Assembly: GCA_024280195.1 (NCBI GenBank)
Contig: JAJRQP010000076.1
Span: 1 to 7,873 of the forward strand
DNA length: 7,873 nucleotides
Direction: 5' to 3'
DNA from: Bacteroidota bacterium
Lineage (GTDB): Bacteria; Bacteroidota; Bacteroidia; Flavobacteriales_D; Crocinitomicaceae
Under the pieces are notes generated by a model, which was not told the origin of the DNA, made no database searches, and worked only from the letters and a program-made list of their open reading frames with translations. This document shows, in pieces, positions 1 to 5,996 of the stretch. Position numbers and translations under genes: made by a program. How positions within the stretch are numbered: the stretch's first letter is position 1; every line of letters starts with the position of its first letter.

Positions 1-338
1 TAGCTGAGCGTTTAGAAGTAATCGAAGAATTACGCGTGGCAATAGTTTCTGTAACCGAAGAAGAGTTGGAGCGTTTCAATCATATCAAAGGAGATACAGA
101 AGGATTAGTAAACGTTGCTCTTTCTATGGAAGGAGTAGATGCTGCGGTCTTTTTTAGAGAAAGTGGAGACATGGTTAAAATATCATTTCGTTCTAAAGGT
201 GATATTGCAGTTAATGTACTTGCTGGAGATCACTTTAACGGTGGTGGACATAAAAATGCATCAGGTGGAGCATCCTTTGTGAGTTTAGATGAAACAATTA
301 ATAAATTTAAAGAAGTAGCACCCAATTATTTTAAATGA
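1..338 (+). CDS. nrnA: DHH/DHHA1 phosphoesterase, NrnA-type oligoribonuclease/pAp phosphatase (C-terminal part)
   Basis: The gene enters from the left edge: the frame is open from base 3 (first residues AERLEVIEELRVAIVSVTEE), so the GTG at 36 is an internal valine codon and not the start. About 112 C-terminal residues are visible. They match the DHHA1 half of NrnA-like proteins: a segment reading RFNHIKGDTEGLVNVAL, then VKISFRSKGD, then the glycine-rich substrate-binding motif GGGHKNASGG (bases 240-269), ending in NYFK. In this family the N-terminal DHH domain, outside the window, carries the metal site; the enzyme degrades short RNA oligomers and removes the 3'-phosphate from pAp in the cytoplasm. 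The stop overlaps the gldI start as ATGA (335-338), which suggests co-transcription and translational coupling. The family call is firm; the exact substrate is inferred from the family. Confidence 0.88.
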   Translation, partial: AERLEVIEELRVAIVSVTEEELERFNHIKGDTEGLVNVALSMEGVDAAVFFRESGDMVKISFRSKGDIAVNVLAGDHFNGGGHKNASGGASFVSLDETINKFKEVAPNYFK

Positions 339-856
339 GAACACTCGTAATTGCCATATTGATCTTATTTTCTGCTTGTTCAGAAGAAGTTGAAAAAGTG
401 AACCCAGACGTGAATTGGACGAAACAAAATTCAACTGATTTGAACAAGGAAATTGCCATTCAAGAAGAAATAGATATTAAAATTTTCTTGGAAGCGCATC
501 GAAAATGGCAAATGACCGAAACAGGTTCAGGGTTGCAAATTTTTATTTATGAGAAAGGCGATATAGATACCGTTTATTCTCCAAGACCTGGAAATGTAGT
601 AGAAATAGAATACGAAATTGCCTTATTGGATGGTACCGTTTGCGACAAAACTGAGGACGATGAATACATTGACTTAAAAGTTGACAGAAGCGATATTGAA
701 TCAGGAGTGCAAGAAGCAATAAAGTTGATGAAAATCAATGATCGAGCAAAATTAATCATCCCAAGTCACCTAGGACACGGACTGATGGGAGATAGTCAGA
801 ACATTCCTCCTCTGACAACGTTGGTGGTCGATGTTCACTTATTAAACATTAAATAA
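335..856 (+). CDS. gldI: GldI-like gliding motility-associated FKBP-type lipoprotein
   Basis: A 173-residue lipoprotein with a short signal peptide and lipobox FSAC, giving lipidated Cys15. Residues 20-65 form an N-terminal helical region typical of GldI (W28, EEIDIKIFLEAHRKW 44-58, then TGSGL 63-67). Residues about 83-173 are an FKBP peptidyl-prolyl isomerase fold, with IEYEIALLDGT (91-101), a helix around 122-133, IIPSHLGHGLMGD (141-153), IPP (157-159) and a final strand LVVDVHL. GldI is required for gliding in Flavobacterium johnsoniae and is thought to help fold exported gliding/T9SS proteins in the envelope. Two usual FKBP pocket positions look altered: V125 where the floor Trp normally sits, and H148 where the AYG Tyr normally sits, so isomerase activity is not assured. 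It starts inside the nrnA stop (ATGA) and ends directly against the next gene. Another FKBP lipoprotein of the same fold is the alternative to GldI proper. Confidence 0.83.
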   Translation: MRTLVIAILILFSACSEEVEKVNPDVNWTKQNSTDLNKEIAIQEEIDIKIFLEAHRKWQMTETGSGLQIFIYEKGDIDTVYSPRPGNVVEIEYEIALLDGTVCDKTEDDEYIDLKVDRSDIESGVQEAIKLMKINDRAKLIIPSHLGHGLMGDSQNIPPLTTLVVDVHLLNIK

Positions 857-1711
857 ATGAGAATTAAATTAAGTTTTATAGCAGTCACTTTAGTACTTTT
901 TACGAGTTGCGATACAACAGCAGTAAAGAATGCTAGTGAACTAGAAACAGAAAAAAAATCGCAAGATGTTGATTCTGTTCAAGTCAATGTGTTGGACAAA
1001 CCTGCAATAGCAATAGATAAAGAAGAGTTAGGTAATGGAATCATTATCAAATGGATAGAGCATGGAAAAGGAGAGGTTGTTGCAAAAGGAGATATGATTA
1101 AAATTGATTATAAAGTCTTTCTGAAAGATAACAAAGTAGTGGATGGTAATCATTTATTAAACAAGTCAAGTATTCCTTTTATGGTTGGTTTTCAAATGCA
1201 AACCAAAGGTTGGGACATCGCGCTTCAAAAGTTAAAGGTGGGAGATTATGCTGAAATTTATATTCCTAGCGAGTTGGCGCGAGGAGAGAAGGGAATCAAA
1301 GGTTTAATCCCTCCGAATGCAGATAATATTCTCAAAATTAGAATCATTGAAAAAACAAAACCAACTAGAGAGGTTGACGGGAATAAAGTGTGGGTTTTTG
1401 AAGAGAATTCTAAGAATGAATTAGCGTTTAATGAGAATGAAGAAATTTTGTTTCATGCAATGGTTTCTACGCCAACTAATTCTTTGTATGTGAATACATA
1501 TCGATCGGGTGAACCTTTTAAATTACGTTTAAATGATAGCGGAACAGTTCCAGGATTGAAAAAAGCGTTAATTAATGCTAAAAAATCAGACAGGATGTTT
1601 GTTCTAGTTCCATCTACTGAAGCCTATGGTAGCAAAGGGTATTTGGATGTTGTTAAGCCAAACGAAGACTTATTTTACAACCTCCTTGTAATGGATGTTA
1701 CAAAAATATAA
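857..1711 (+). CDS. Lipoprotein with two tandem FKBP-like domains
   Basis: A 284-residue protein with a signal peptide ending in lipobox LFTSC (Cys18) and a charged linker to about residue 58. Domain 1 (about 60-166) keeps the FKBP layout: strand IKIDYKVFL (81-89), VDG (95-97), GWDIAL with the pocket Trp W119, VGDYAEIYIPSELARGEKG (128-146) and IPP (151-153). The usual AYG Tyr is Arg142. Domain 2 (about 176-284) is more diverged: strand 195-203, VPGLKKAL (231-238) with Leu at the Trp position, VLVPSTEAYGSKG (249-261) with the Tyr kept, and the last strand LFYNLLVMDV. Each half therefore lacks a different pocket residue. Its ATG follows the gldI stop with zero spacing, so it is almost certainly co-expressed with gldI. 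It probably acts as a periplasm-facing folding factor or chaperone for exported proteins. I know no specific name; the second domain is the less certain part. Confidence 0.78.
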   Translation: MRIKLSFIAVTLVLFTSCDTTAVKNASELETEKKSQDVDSVQVNVLDKPAIAIDKEELGNGIIIKWIEHGKGEVVAKGDMIKIDYKVFLKDNKVVDGNHLLNKSSIPFMVGFQMQTKGWDIALQKLKVGDYAEIYIPSELARGEKGIKGLIPPNADNILKIRIIEKTKPTREVDGNKVWVFEENSKNELAFNENEEILFHAMVSTPTNSLYVNTYRSGEPFKLRLNDSGTVPGLKKALINAKKSDRMFVLVPSTEAYGSKGYLDVVKPNEDLFYNLLVMDVTKI

Positions 1712-1757
1712 CAACTGATTTATTAACTTTGCAAACAGATTAAACTAGAACATAAAT
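1712..1757 (+). promoter_or_regulatory. Probable Bacteroidota sigma-A promoter (-7 element) for the M23 gene
   Basis: The 46-nt gap contains TAACTTTG at 1724-1731, a perfect match to the Bacteroidota -7 consensus TAnnTTTG, followed by CAAA so that TTTGCAAA (1728-1735) is a short palindrome. Transcription would start at about 1736-1740, leaving a leader of about 20 nt before the ATG at 1758. I see no clear -33 TTG at the expected distance (around 1700-1706), so strength is uncertain. No Shine-Dalgarno sequence and no hairpin terminator for the upstream FKBP gene are visible, so read-through from gldI-FKBP is possible. Confidence 0.6.
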
Positions 1758-2675
1758 ATGCGCTTTCTCCTCCTTCTAATTCTTGCTCTAAGTGTGAGCA
1801 CGTCAATAGGTCAAAAATTGATCGAAACGCTAGAGACTCCAAATGGTAAAATGCTTATTTATTCTAACCGAACTTGGATTTTTGAAGAGGATTTGAATTT
1901 TGATGGAATATTAAATCAAGATCTTCATTCTCAAATATCTGAAGATTCTTCATTGAACTATATTCAATCTTGGGATACGGAGGTTTGTTATACTTCGCAA
2001 TTAAAGAATGATGTCAATAAGTTAAAAGACACAATTTGGTTATGTGTTCAAGATAGCTCCAGTGATGAGTTCGTAATGCCTTTTGATGGCGTAGTGACTT
2101 CTAGATTTGGATGGAGAAGAGGACGGAATCACAACGGAACTGATATTGATTTGGTGACAGGAGATACCGTAAGGTCTGCTTGGTCAGGGAAAGTTCGATA
2201 CGCAAAATATAACAAAAGTGGTTTTGGTAACTTAGTCGTTGTGCGACATCATAATGGTTTAGAAACATTCTACGCGCACCTTGACAAGCATTTAGTCGTG
2301 CCGAATCAGGAAGTTAAAGCTGGAGAACCTTTGGGATTAGGAGGAAATACGGGGCATTCTTCGGGTTCTCATTTACACTTTGAGGTTAGATTCTATGATA
2401 TACCAATGAATCCAGAAAAAATCATTGATTTTAAAACGAAAAAAGTCAAAGACGAGAATTTATTAGTGCATCGAGGAATTTTTAGAGCAGGTTCAAGCTC
2501 TTCAAGTACTGCTTCAACGTCTTCGGGGAGCAAGAAGTATCATAGAGTGAGATCTGGAGATACATTAGGTTCTATTGCAAGAAGAAATAGGACATCAGTT
2601 TCACGCTTATGTCGATTAAATGGAATCCGTCCAACAACAATTTTGCAAATTGGGCGTAATATTAGGGTTCGTTAA
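1758..2675 (+). CDS. Secreted M23 metallopeptidase with C-terminal LysM domain
   Basis: A 305-residue exported protein. A signal peptide (1-18) is followed by a probable cleavage before Gln19 (SIG-QK). Residues 20-105 are an uncharacterised N-terminal region with two cysteines (C77, C96) that could pair. The LytM/M23 peptidase domain spans about 106-220: MPFDGVVTSRFGWR (107-120), the zinc motif HNGTD (H125, D129), YAH with H174, and SHLHFEVR with H205 and H207. By analogy with LytM, H125, D129 and H207 hold zinc, while H174 and H205 are catalytic, so the enzyme looks active on peptidoglycan cross-links. A Ser-rich linker (245-258) leads to a LysM domain at 259-305 (HRVRSGDTLGSIARRN, then LNGI and IGRNIRVR), which binds glycan strands. 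The gene has its own -7 element and little spacing to bamD. Its role in wall remodelling in the periplasm is inferred from the domains. Confidence 0.9.
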   Translation: MRFLLLLILALSVSTSIGQKLIETLETPNGKMLIYSNRTWIFEEDLNFDGILNQDLHSQISEDSSLNYIQSWDTEVCYTSQLKNDVNKLKDTIWLCVQDSSSDEFVMPFDGVVTSRFGWRRGRNHNGTDIDLVTGDTVRSAWSGKVRYAKYNKSGFGNLVVVRHHNGLETFYAHLDKHLVVPNQEVKAGEPLGLGGNTGHSSGSHLHFEVRFYDIPMNPEKIIDFKTKKVKDENLLVHRGIFRAGSSSSSTASTSSGSKKYHRVRSGDTLGSIARRNRTSVSRLCRLNGIRPTTILQIGRNIRVR

Positions 2676-2712
2676 CAGTCATTAATAGTTATTTCTATTA
2701 CTTTTGCTTTCA
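2676..2712 (+). promoter_or_regulatory. Probable bamD promoter with -7 element and overlapping dyad
   Basis: TACTTTTG at 2699-2706 fits the Bacteroidota -7 consensus TAnnTTTG. The predicted transcription start (about 2711-2713) lies at or beside the bamD ATG at 2713, so the mRNA would be nearly leaderless. A 6-bp perfect inverted repeat, TAATAG (2683-2688) and CTATTA (2695-2700) with a TTATTT loop, overlaps the start of the -7 box. It has only one G-C pair per arm and is too weak to call a terminator; it could be an operator half-site pair or chance. No convincing -33 TTG is visible upstream. Confidence 0.5.
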
Positions 2713-3525
2713 ATGAAAAAATATTCAATTCTTATTATTCTTTTTGCGGTACTTGTTTTGTCAAGTTGCTCGAGCTATAATAAAATACTAAAGTCAGATG
2801 ATTACGCTGCTAAGTTCGATATGGCGAATGAGTTATATGACGGTGGACACGAAGTTAAATCGATTGCTCTATATGAGCAAGTTTATCAACGCTTACCAAA
2901 AACTCCAGAGGGAGAAGTTTCTTATTTTAGAATAGGTAAAGCTTACTATGTTGGTGATGATCCATATATGGCAGGCTATTATTTAAACATGTTTTCAAAA
3001 CGATTTGCTGCAAGTCCTAAAGCGGAAGAAGCACTCTTTTTAGCAGCTCTTTGTGGAGTAGCAGAATCGCCGACTTCTTCGTTGGATCAAAATGCAACTG
3101 AATTAGCTATCTCAGATTTGCAAACGTTTATTGATAGATTTCCTAATTCTAACTTAGTAGATTCTAGCAATCATATCATCGATAGGTTGAGATTTAAGCT
3201 AGAGCAAAAAGCATACGATGCTGTTAAGTTATATGATAAGACAGAGTATTATAGAGCAGCTGTAAGTGCAGCAGTGACTTTTAATGAAGATTTTCCAAGA
3301 ACAAAATTCAAGGAGGAAGTGAACTACTTAATGGTTAAAAATTCCTACTTCTTAGCAAAAAATAGTGTTAAGAGCAAAAAAATGGAAAGAATAGACAATA
3401 CTATTGAAAGATATCGTACTTTTGTAGTTGAATTTCCTGATTCTAAATACCTAAATCTAGTAACAAGGTACAATGATCAGATTTTGAAAGATAAAGAAGT
3501 TTTTATTGAAGAAAGTAATTTATAG
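2713..3525 (+). CDS. bamD: Outer membrane assembly lipoprotein BamD
   Basis: A 270-residue lipoprotein with signal peptide and lipobox LSSC (Cys19), followed by helical TPR-like repeats across the rest. The repeats begin at about 33 (KFDMANELYDGG), 67 (EVSYFRIGKAYYVGD), 104 (AEEALFLAALC, closed by LQTFIDRFPNS 136-146), 164 (EQKAYDAVKLYDKTEYYRAA) and 201 (EEVNYLMVKNSYFLA, closed by YRTFVVEFPDS 234-244). This five-repeat lipoprotein layout with its repeated FP-N/D-S endings is that of BamD, the periplasmic partner of BamA in inserting beta-barrel proteins into the outer membrane. I chose the ATG at 2713 over the in-frame TTG at 2704: the ATG gives a clean MKKYS signal peptide, and the TTG lies inside the -7 promoter element. 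The next gene starts 2 nt after the stop, and bamD followed by an omega-like gene and coaBC is an order I associate with Bacteroidota. Confidence 0.9.
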   Translation: MKKYSILIILFAVLVLSSCSSYNKILKSDDYAAKFDMANELYDGGHEVKSIALYEQVYQRLPKTPEGEVSYFRIGKAYYVGDDPYMAGYYLNMFSKRFAASPKAEEALFLAALCGVAESPTSSLDQNATELAISDLQTFIDRFPNSNLVDSSNHIIDRLRFKLEQKAYDAVKLYDKTEYYRAAVSAAVTFNEDFPRTKFKEEVNYLMVKNSYFLAKNSVKSKKMERIDNTIERYRTFVVEFPDSKYLNLVTRYNDQILKDKEVFIEESNL

Positions 3526-3527
3526 AC

Positions 3528-3857
3528 ATGGATTTTAAGAATAGCACAGCAGAAAAAACAACAATCACTCGTAATACTGACGAGATGGAAGTAAACACAG
3601 GCAATATTTATGAGTCAATTGTAATGATGTCTAAACGATCAAATCAATTAAGTGTTGAGTTGAAAGAAGAGTTGACTTCAAAATTGGCTGAATTTGCTTC
3701 TACAACAGATAACTTAGAAGAGATTTTTGAAAACAGAGAGCAAATTGAAATTTCTCGTTTTTATGAAAGACTTCCAAAGACAGTTGCTATTGCAATGCAA
3801 GAATTATTGAAAGATAATATCTATGCTAGAATGCCAGAAGATTCTTCTGAAAAATAG
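3528..3857 (+). CDS. rpoZ: RNA polymerase omega (Rpb6/RpoZ-like) subunit, Bacteroidota type
   Basis: A 109-residue soluble protein with no signal peptide. It resembles the omega-like proteins of Bacteroidota: a flexible N-terminus (1-20), TGNIYESIVMMSKRSNQ (24-40) corresponding to the conserved omega/Rpb6 helix that contacts beta-prime, an acidic helix LKEELTSKLAEFA (45-57), LEEIFENREQIE (63-74), and the distinctive FYERLPKTVAIAMQELL (78-94). Omega helps assemble and stabilise core RNA polymerase and in some bacteria contributes to the (p)ppGpp site; the latter is not claimed here. It differs from proteobacterial RpoZ, so the identity rests mainly on the family pattern and on its place between bamD and coaBC. 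The ATG lies 2 nt after the bamD stop, so it is co-transcribed. A 34-nt gap with no clear promoter or terminator follows. Confidence 0.78.
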   Translation: MDFKNSTAEKTTITRNTDEMEVNTGNIYESIVMMSKRSNQLSVELKEELTSKLAEFASTTDNLEEIFENREQIEISRFYERLPKTVAIAMQELLKDNIYARMPEDSSEK

Positions 3858-3891
3858 ATTCTTATTACAACTAATTTAACGAAATCAATTT

Positions 3892-5091
3892 ATGCGAGGT
3901 AAACGCATTCTTCTTGGAATAACTGGAGGGATTGCAGCCTATAAAATCGCATTTCTTATACGTTTATTGAAAAAAAAAGGAGCAGATGTGAAATGCATTA
4001 TGACTCCTTCTGCGGTGGACTTTATCAGTCCACTTGTAGTTTCTACTCTTTCTAATAATCCTGTTGGAATTGAGTTCTGGAACAAACAAAATGGAACTTG
4101 GAATAACCATGTCGAATATGGATTGTGGGCAGATTTGTTTGTCATCGCCCCATTAACTGCAAATACATTGAGTAAGATGGCAAACGGATCTTGCGATAAT
4201 CTTTTGTTGGCAACTTACTTATCGATGAAGACGAAGACCATCGTTGCTCCAGCAATGGATTTAGATATGTACGCCCATCCAACTACGCAAAGAAATTTAG
4301 AGCAGCTTACAAAAGATGGTGTTCAAATCATTCCAGTAGAATCAGGAGAATTAGCAAGCGGCTTATCTGGAGAAGGAAGAATGGCTGAACCTGAAACAAT
4401 TTTTGAATACATAGAGAACATTGTGGGAGCTTCCAATGATGATTTTTTAGGAAAGAAAGTAATAATTACTGCCGGACCAACTTACGAAGCACTTGATCCT
4501 GTTCGATTTATCGGAAATCACTCAAGTGGTAAAATGGGCTTCAGAATAGCAGAAGAATTTCTAGCAAGAGGAGCAAAGGTTACGCTGGTTACTGGTCCAA
4601 CACATCTAAGTTTGGAGAATGAGAATTTAGAACTCATCCAAATAAAATCAGCAGATGAAATGTTGCATGAGGTTCAACAAAGATGGACGGATTGTGATTA
4701 TGGAGTGTTTGCTGCTGCAGTTGCAGATTATCGTCCAAAGAATAAAGCGACAGAGAAAATTAAGAAAAAATCGGATGACATGACTATTGAACTCGTTAAG
4801 AATCCAGACATTCTTAAATGGGCAGGAAGTGTTAAAACTGACCATCAATATTTGATAGGTTTTGCTCTTGAGACGCAAGATTTAATCAAAAATGGGACTA
4901 AAAAACTAGAGGCAAAGAACCTGAATATGATTGTCATGAATTCTTTAAAAGATATTGGCGCAGGTTTTGGTGTGGACACAAATAAAATTAGTATCTTAGA
5001 TAATCGCAATAATTTGGAATCTTTTGAGTTAAAGTCTAAAGAAGCAGTTGCAAAGGATATTTTAAATTATTTGAAAACATATATTGGATGA
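3892..5091 (+). CDS. coaBC: Bifunctional phosphopantothenoylcysteine decarboxylase / phosphopantothenate-cysteine ligase
   Basis: A 399-residue cytosolic two-domain enzyme of coenzyme A synthesis (also called Dfp). CoaB joins 4'-phosphopantothenate to cysteine using CTP, and FMN-dependent CoaC decarboxylates the product to 4'-phosphopantetheine. The CoaC domain (1-180) shows GITGGIAAYK (9-18), catalytic His73 in NNHVEYG, APLTANTLSKMANG (86-99), PAMDLDMY (120-127) and the substrate clamp ELASGLSGEGRM (153-164). The CoaB domain (186-399) shows TAGPTYEALDPVRFIGNHSSGKMG (split: TAGPTYEALDP 193-203, VRFIGNHSSGKMG 204-216), AAAVADYRP (274-282), Lys289 in EKIKK, KNPDIL (303-308), GFALET (323-328) and IVMN (347-350). 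The length is normal for the fusion. Oddity: the PXMNXXMW Asn is Asp123 and the clamp Cys is Ser156. The stop overlaps the porD start as ATGA, so the two are translationally coupled. Confidence 0.95.
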   Translation: MRGKRILLGITGGIAAYKIAFLIRLLKKKGADVKCIMTPSAVDFISPLVVSTLSNNPVGIEFWNKQNGTWNNHVEYGLWADLFVIAPLTANTLSKMANGSCDNLLLATYLSMKTKTIVAPAMDLDMYAHPTTQRNLEQLTKDGVQIIPVESGELASGLSGEGRMAEPETIFEYIENIVGASNDDFLGKKVIITAGPTYEALDPVRFIGNHSSGKMGFRIAEEFLARGAKVTLVTGPTHLSLENENLELIQIKSADEMLHEVQQRWTDCDYGVFAAAVADYRPKNKATEKIKKKSDDMTIELVKNPDILKWAGSVKTDHQYLIGFALETQDLIKNGTKKLEAKNLNMIVMNSLKDIGAGFGVDTNKISILDNRNNLESFELKSKEAVAKDILNYLKTYIG

Positions 5092-5996
5092 GATTTATAG
5101 CAGTTATTTTTTACGTTTTTTTCTCTTGGGCTTCTTTAAATGCACAAGAATTAAATTGCCAAGTGACTGTGATTACAGACGCAAGACTTGAATTAACCAG
5201 TGTTGAAAGAGAGGTTTTAGAACAATTGGAGAATACCATCTATGAGTTGATGAACAATACAAAATGGACAAAAGATAAATACGAGGTGGAAGAAAGAGTC
5301 AATTGTGCGATACAATTTCAAATTGATAAAATCCCTTCTTCCGGATCGTTTAGCGGTTCCATTCAAGTCCAGTCTTCACGACCTTCTTTGAATTCAAGTT
5401 ATAACACAACCATCTTTAATTTCCAAGACGATGATGCGGCTTTCTCATTCTCAAGAAATGCAATTCTAATTTATGTACCCAATCAATATAAGGACAACCT
5501 AACTTCAATACTTGCATTCTACGCCTATTTTATTCTTGGAATGGACTACGATTCATTTTCTCCAAAAGGCGGGACAGAATACTTTAATATAGCACGAGAA
5601 ATTGTTTCTAATGCGCAATCTTCTGGAGCCCCAGGTTGGAAGTCAAACGAAAGAGGAAAAAAGAACCGCTATTGGTTGGTTGATAATATTTTACATGAGT
5701 TATTTTCTCCATTAAGAGATTGTAACTACGAGTACCATAGAAAAGGAATTGATGTTCTTTACGATAATAAGGATGCAGCAAAAAAAGGTATTTACACAGC
5801 TTTAAACAAATTGGTAAAAGTTTCTTCGACTAGACCAGGTTCTATCAATCTACTAAATTTTGTGCAAGCAAAAACGATTGAACTCAAAAATTTATATGCT
5901 GATTCTGAAGCTCGACAAAAAAATGAAATTGTAAACCTTCTCAAAAGATTAGATCCAGCAAACTCATCCAAGTACCAAGAGATACTGTCACAATGA
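5088..5996 (+). CDS. porD: PorD/DUF4835 family protein, type IX secretion-associated
   Basis: A 302-residue exported protein. It has a signal peptide (1-19) with likely cleavage LNA-QE before Gln20, and no lipobox Cys. Family blocks seen in order: QELNCQV (20-26), NTKWTKDKYEVEERVNC (57-73), FSGSIQVQSSRPSLNSSY (88-105), LTSILAFYAYFILGMDYDSF (138-157), GGTEYFNIA (161-169), GW (183-184), NRYWLVDN (193-200) and YHRKGID (216-222). C24 and C73 could form a disulfide. DUF4835 proteins are annotated as PorD, linked to the type IX secretion system in Porphyromonas gingivalis; the biochemical role is unclear, most likely assembly or stability of the secretion apparatus in the periplasm. It overlaps both coaBC and recN by ATGA, so it sits in the middle of a tightly coupled unit with unrelated functions. 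The family call is strong and the mechanistic role is not established. Confidence 0.85.
   Translation: MRFIAVIFYVFFSWASLNAQELNCQVTVITDARLELTSVEREVLEQLENTIYELMNNTKWTKDKYEVEERVNCAIQFQIDKIPSSGSFSGSIQVQSSRPSLNSSYNTTIFNFQDDDAAFSFSRNAILIYVPNQYKDNLTSILAFYAYFILGMDYDSFSPKGGTEYFNIAREIVSNAQSSGAPGWKSNERGKKNRYWLVDNILHELFSPLRDCNYEYHRKGIDVLYDNKDAAKKGIYTALNKLVKVSSTRPGSINLLNFVQAKTIELKNLYADSEARQKNEIVNLLKRLDPANSSKYQEILSQ

Noticed and set aside
36..338. Short stand-alone gene beginning with GTG at 36
   Set aside because: The frame is open to the left edge and upstream codons fit the NrnA-type family, so it is the 3' part of a longer gene.
574..759. Minus-strand open frame of 61 codons
   Set aside because: It lies wholly inside the well-supported gldI coding region and has no recognisable protein features; the same applies to minus-strand frames at 3939-4145, 4648-4878 and 6619-6909.
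1728..1735. TTTGCAAA palindrome as a regulator binding site
   Set aside because: It is the normal continuation of a Bacteroidota -7 element (TTTGCA is common there), so no extra operator needs to be invoked.
2683..2700. Rho-independent terminator after the M23 gene
   Set aside because: The stem is only 6 bp with one G-C pair, and the following T run is broken (CTTTTG) and serves better as a -7 box.
2704..2712. TTG start three codons upstream for bamD
   Set aside because: The TTG lies inside the -7 promoter element; ATG at 2713 gives a normal lipoprotein signal peptide.
3858..3891. Separate promoter for coaBC
   Set aside because: The best candidate, TAATTTAA at 3872-3879, lacks the TTTG end of the consensus, and no -33 element is seen.
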